64,000 nt of DNA from Cristatella mucedo (Eukaryota; Bryozoa; Phylactolaemata; Cristatellidae). A program made the translations under genes and the position numbers. Below, piece by piece: positions 61,580 through 64,000 of this stretch (positions within the stretch are counted from its first letter, which is position 1; the number at the start of each line of letters is the position of its first letter). The stretch covers positions 11,166,001 through 11,230,000 of the forward strand of contig WPIO01000007.1 of NCBI GenBank assembly GCA_009760855.2, given 5' to 3'. The notes beneath the pieces were generated by a model. The model searched no databases, was not told the DNA's origin, and saw nothing but the letters and a program-made list of their open reading frames with translations.

Positions 61580-63464
61580 CCACATGTATGTATGTATGTA
61601 TCTCCTTCTATCTCCACAAAGTCATAAAGACCGTGTGGGTGTTACGCAGGAGAGTTTTGTAAAGCGCATTCACAGCCTAAGCGGCTTTTGGTATGTATTC
61701 GGTAGCCAACAGACTTCGTTTAAAGCAGCAAAGAGAAAGTGGGAAGCATAGCAGTAAGGAGAGCAGTTGAGGTGGTGAGTAGCTTGAAAGTAGCAGCTCA
61801 GGACCGCTGAAAATGATAAGCAATAGTCGGCAGCAAGAGAGTAGTTGTCATCGCGCAAGAATTGTGGAAGCAAGTTCTACAGTCTAGGACCTGCACAGCT
61901 AAAGCTAAAGTCTCCAACGGTCGTTAAGAGGAGGAATAGAACAGCTAATTTATTGTCCACACAGGACCTGAGGTCGCGAACAGGAAGAAACTGATGCAGC
62001 AGTTCAGCTAGGTACGAAGGAGCCAAGCCGTGGCGAGACTTGTGGGTCAGTGTAAGAGCTTTGCTCTGTATTCGTTGCTCAACCGGCATCCATCCTAGCT
62101 CTTTAAGCAAAGGAGACACATGCTCAAACCTGTGGGACTTGAAGACTAGCCTTGCAGCCATATTCATAGTCAGCTGCAGTGGGCTAATAGCTTTTTTGGT
62201 AGCCCAGCCAAAAGGGAACTACAATAATCCAGACGAGACAGAACTAAGGAGCTAGTTAAACTTTTTGCAAGCTACTGTAGGCGACAGCTCCTGATCTTGG
62301 ATAGGAATTGAGCTGTAGAAGCAGTCTTCTGAATGAATCTTTTAAAATTAAGGCAGCTGTCGAAAACGACACCTAAATTTCGGGCATATGGTGATGGTCG
62401 CACAATAGCATCACCTATTATAAGAGCAAAGCCTTTTAATTCAGCCACATGCTTAGGGTGTCCTATGAGCAGCAGTTCGGTTTTATCATCATTTAATTTC
62501 AGGAAGTTTTCCGATATCCAGGATCGAATATCGGCATGGCAAGCGTTCAGTTTCTCAGTTGCTGCAGCAGATTCCGACGGTTTGAATGACAAATACAACT
62601 GAGTATCGACAGCATAAAAGTGATATCCTATTCCATGGGTCTTAATCACTTTTCCCAGAGGTTATGTATAAATGGAGATCATCAAGGGACCAAGTACAGA
62701 CCCTTGAGGGACTCCATAGGTGACCCGTCTCGTGGGTGAGACCTGACCCCCACACGACACGGATTGAACACGATCAGACAAGTAGATTTAAACCATGCCA
62801 GTGCTTCGTCTGCCAGACCAATCGTTGTTCTCGATCGTTCAAGCAGAACATCGTGATCAATGGAGTGGAAGGCCGCAGACAGATCTAGCAGAGCTAGGGC
62901 AGTGAGTCGTTGTTGCCACGTAGAATGTCATTGTTAACACGGAGGAGAGCAGTTTCAGTGAAGTGCTGCCTCTTGAGCCCTCATTGAAATGTTTCTGACA
63001 TTTCATTCTTTTCAATATGTCCAACCAGCTGCTTAGCAGCAATTTTTCAAGAATCTTTGACAAGAAAGGAAGAAGGGAAACCGGACAATAGTTTACAAGG
63101 ACCTCTGTATCGAATTCAGGCTTTTTAAGTATGGGTCGAACGACTGTCGCTTTGAAGGACTTGGGGACGACCCCTTTTCCCAGAGAAACATTAAAAATCT
63201 TGGTTATGGCAGGGCTAAGTTGGTCTGCTAGTGAAGACCACGGAGATGAAGGTATAAGGTCTTACATAGCACTCCTGAGTGTCATGTTCACTGCATCAGT
63301 GAGGGTAGCGAGGCTGTTGGTCGAGTGTGAATGCAGATCAAGAAGGCCTGCACCACAGACAGATTTAAAAAAATTGTCTATGTCAATGCTTTGTAAAATA
63401 CGTCGCTTGACAAGCTCGACATTACCCAATAGGTACAAGGGGGCAGGAACAGTAAGCAAGACCG
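61580..63464 (-). mobile_element. LINE B copy, RT to 3' tail
   Basis: From high to low: endonuclease linker relic (63270-63460), RT start near 63100, YHFYAVDTQLYLS (catalytic YADD mutated to YAVD) near 62590, then MNMAARLVFKSHRFEHVSPL, the C-terminus, and TGTATGTATC tail at 61585-61605. Frameshifted. Confidence 0.82.
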
Positions 63465-63539
63465 AACAATATATATAATTTATAATTTATTTGTATAGTG
63501 CCCCAAGATAACAACCTGTATTCAGGCGCTTAACATATG
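63465..63539 (-). mobile_element. SINE1 tail fragment
   Basis: ATATATAATTTATAATTTATTTGTATAGTGCCCCAAGATAACA ... TTCAGGCGCTTAACATATG. Only the 3' end of SINE1 is left, sitting between LINE B and LINE A. Confidence 0.65.
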
Positions 63540-64000
63540 ATTGACTTCAAGGTTTTGTCGCTCACTTTTAGGTCCCTTCATTCTATGGCTCCAGCCTATC
63601 TCTCCGACATACTCCCCATCAGGCCAAGCATCGTACCACCCGCTTTTCGGAATCCAACAGTCTAGAAATACCTCGTACAAACCTCAAATCCTTTGGAGAC
63701 CGTGCATTTAGTTCGTATGCTCCCAAAGCCTGGAACTCCCTCCCGACCTGCGTCAGAACATCCCCTGACCTGACCACATTTAAAAGGAACTTAAAAACAC
63801 ACCTATTTAGGACAGCATTTAGTGGGTCCCTGTGATTCGTCCTTCACGTGCTTATGCATGCTGACACTGTGCGTGCTGCCACTAACCACATTTGCATGCT
63901 GACCCTGTGCAGGTCACCCCTAACCATGTTATTCATTTTGTTTGTTTTTCAAGCATGATTTTACTTACCATTTAATTGCATTTCCCATTGCAGCAAATGT
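63540..64000 (+). mobile_element. LINE A 3' end, running off the window
   Basis: IDFKVLSLTFRSLHSMAPAY onward, TAFSGSL stop near 63831, 3' UTR, and the window ends at the hairpin start (CAGCAAATGT). Confidence 0.88.

Overview
The window is animal (metazoan) nuclear DNA. Genes are split into short GT-AG exons by long introns, and most of the sequence is transposon-derived: non-LTR retrotransposons, tRNA-derived SINEs, microsatellites and (ATT)n tails. I cannot name the species. An invertebrate is my guess, because the LINEs and SINEs are not ones I know from vertebrates.

The main gene is on the minus strand from 61117 to 23071. It is a CARMIL (capping-protein regulator, LRRC16 family) homologue. 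I assembled 24 exons by splice signal, reading phase and family motifs: leucine-rich repeats (e1-e8), the helical dimerisation region (e9-e14), a capping-protein-interaction (CPI) motif in e18, a conserved basic helix in e22, and a proline-rich tail ending in a stop at 23071. All 23 internal phase joints agree, giving 1217 codons plus stop. The N-terminal PH-like domain and the first LRRs lie beyond the right edge.

A second minus-strand gene lies at lower coordinates, with exons at 13044-12907, 11773-11672, 11334-11266 and 6077-5046. All are phase 1/1. The large exon encodes what look like KH-type modules of the kind seen in PARP14-like proteins; this identification is tentative. One intron uses a GC donor, and one carries a pure 39-unit CTG tract (CAG on the sense strand).

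The rest is mostly mobile DNA. Two L2/CR1-like LINE families recur. LINE A ends in a hairpin followed by (ATT)n; LINE B ends in a 4-bp microsatellite. A third family (C) is seen once. Two SINE families occur. SINE1 has a tRNA-like head and a tail that copies the LINE A 3' hairpin. SINE2 has a tRNA-like head with a near-perfect B box. Several insertions sit inside older LINEs with readable target-site duplications, so the order of insertion can be reconstructed. An unclassified repeat of about 390 bp occurs at 33.6 kb and 45.2 kb.

Layout: 0-4.9 kb nested LINEs; 5-13 kb KH-type gene with scattered repeats; 13-22 kb repeats; 23-61 kb CARMIL gene with LINE-filled introns; 61.5-64 kb LINE B and LINE A in what is probably the next upstream CARMIL intron.
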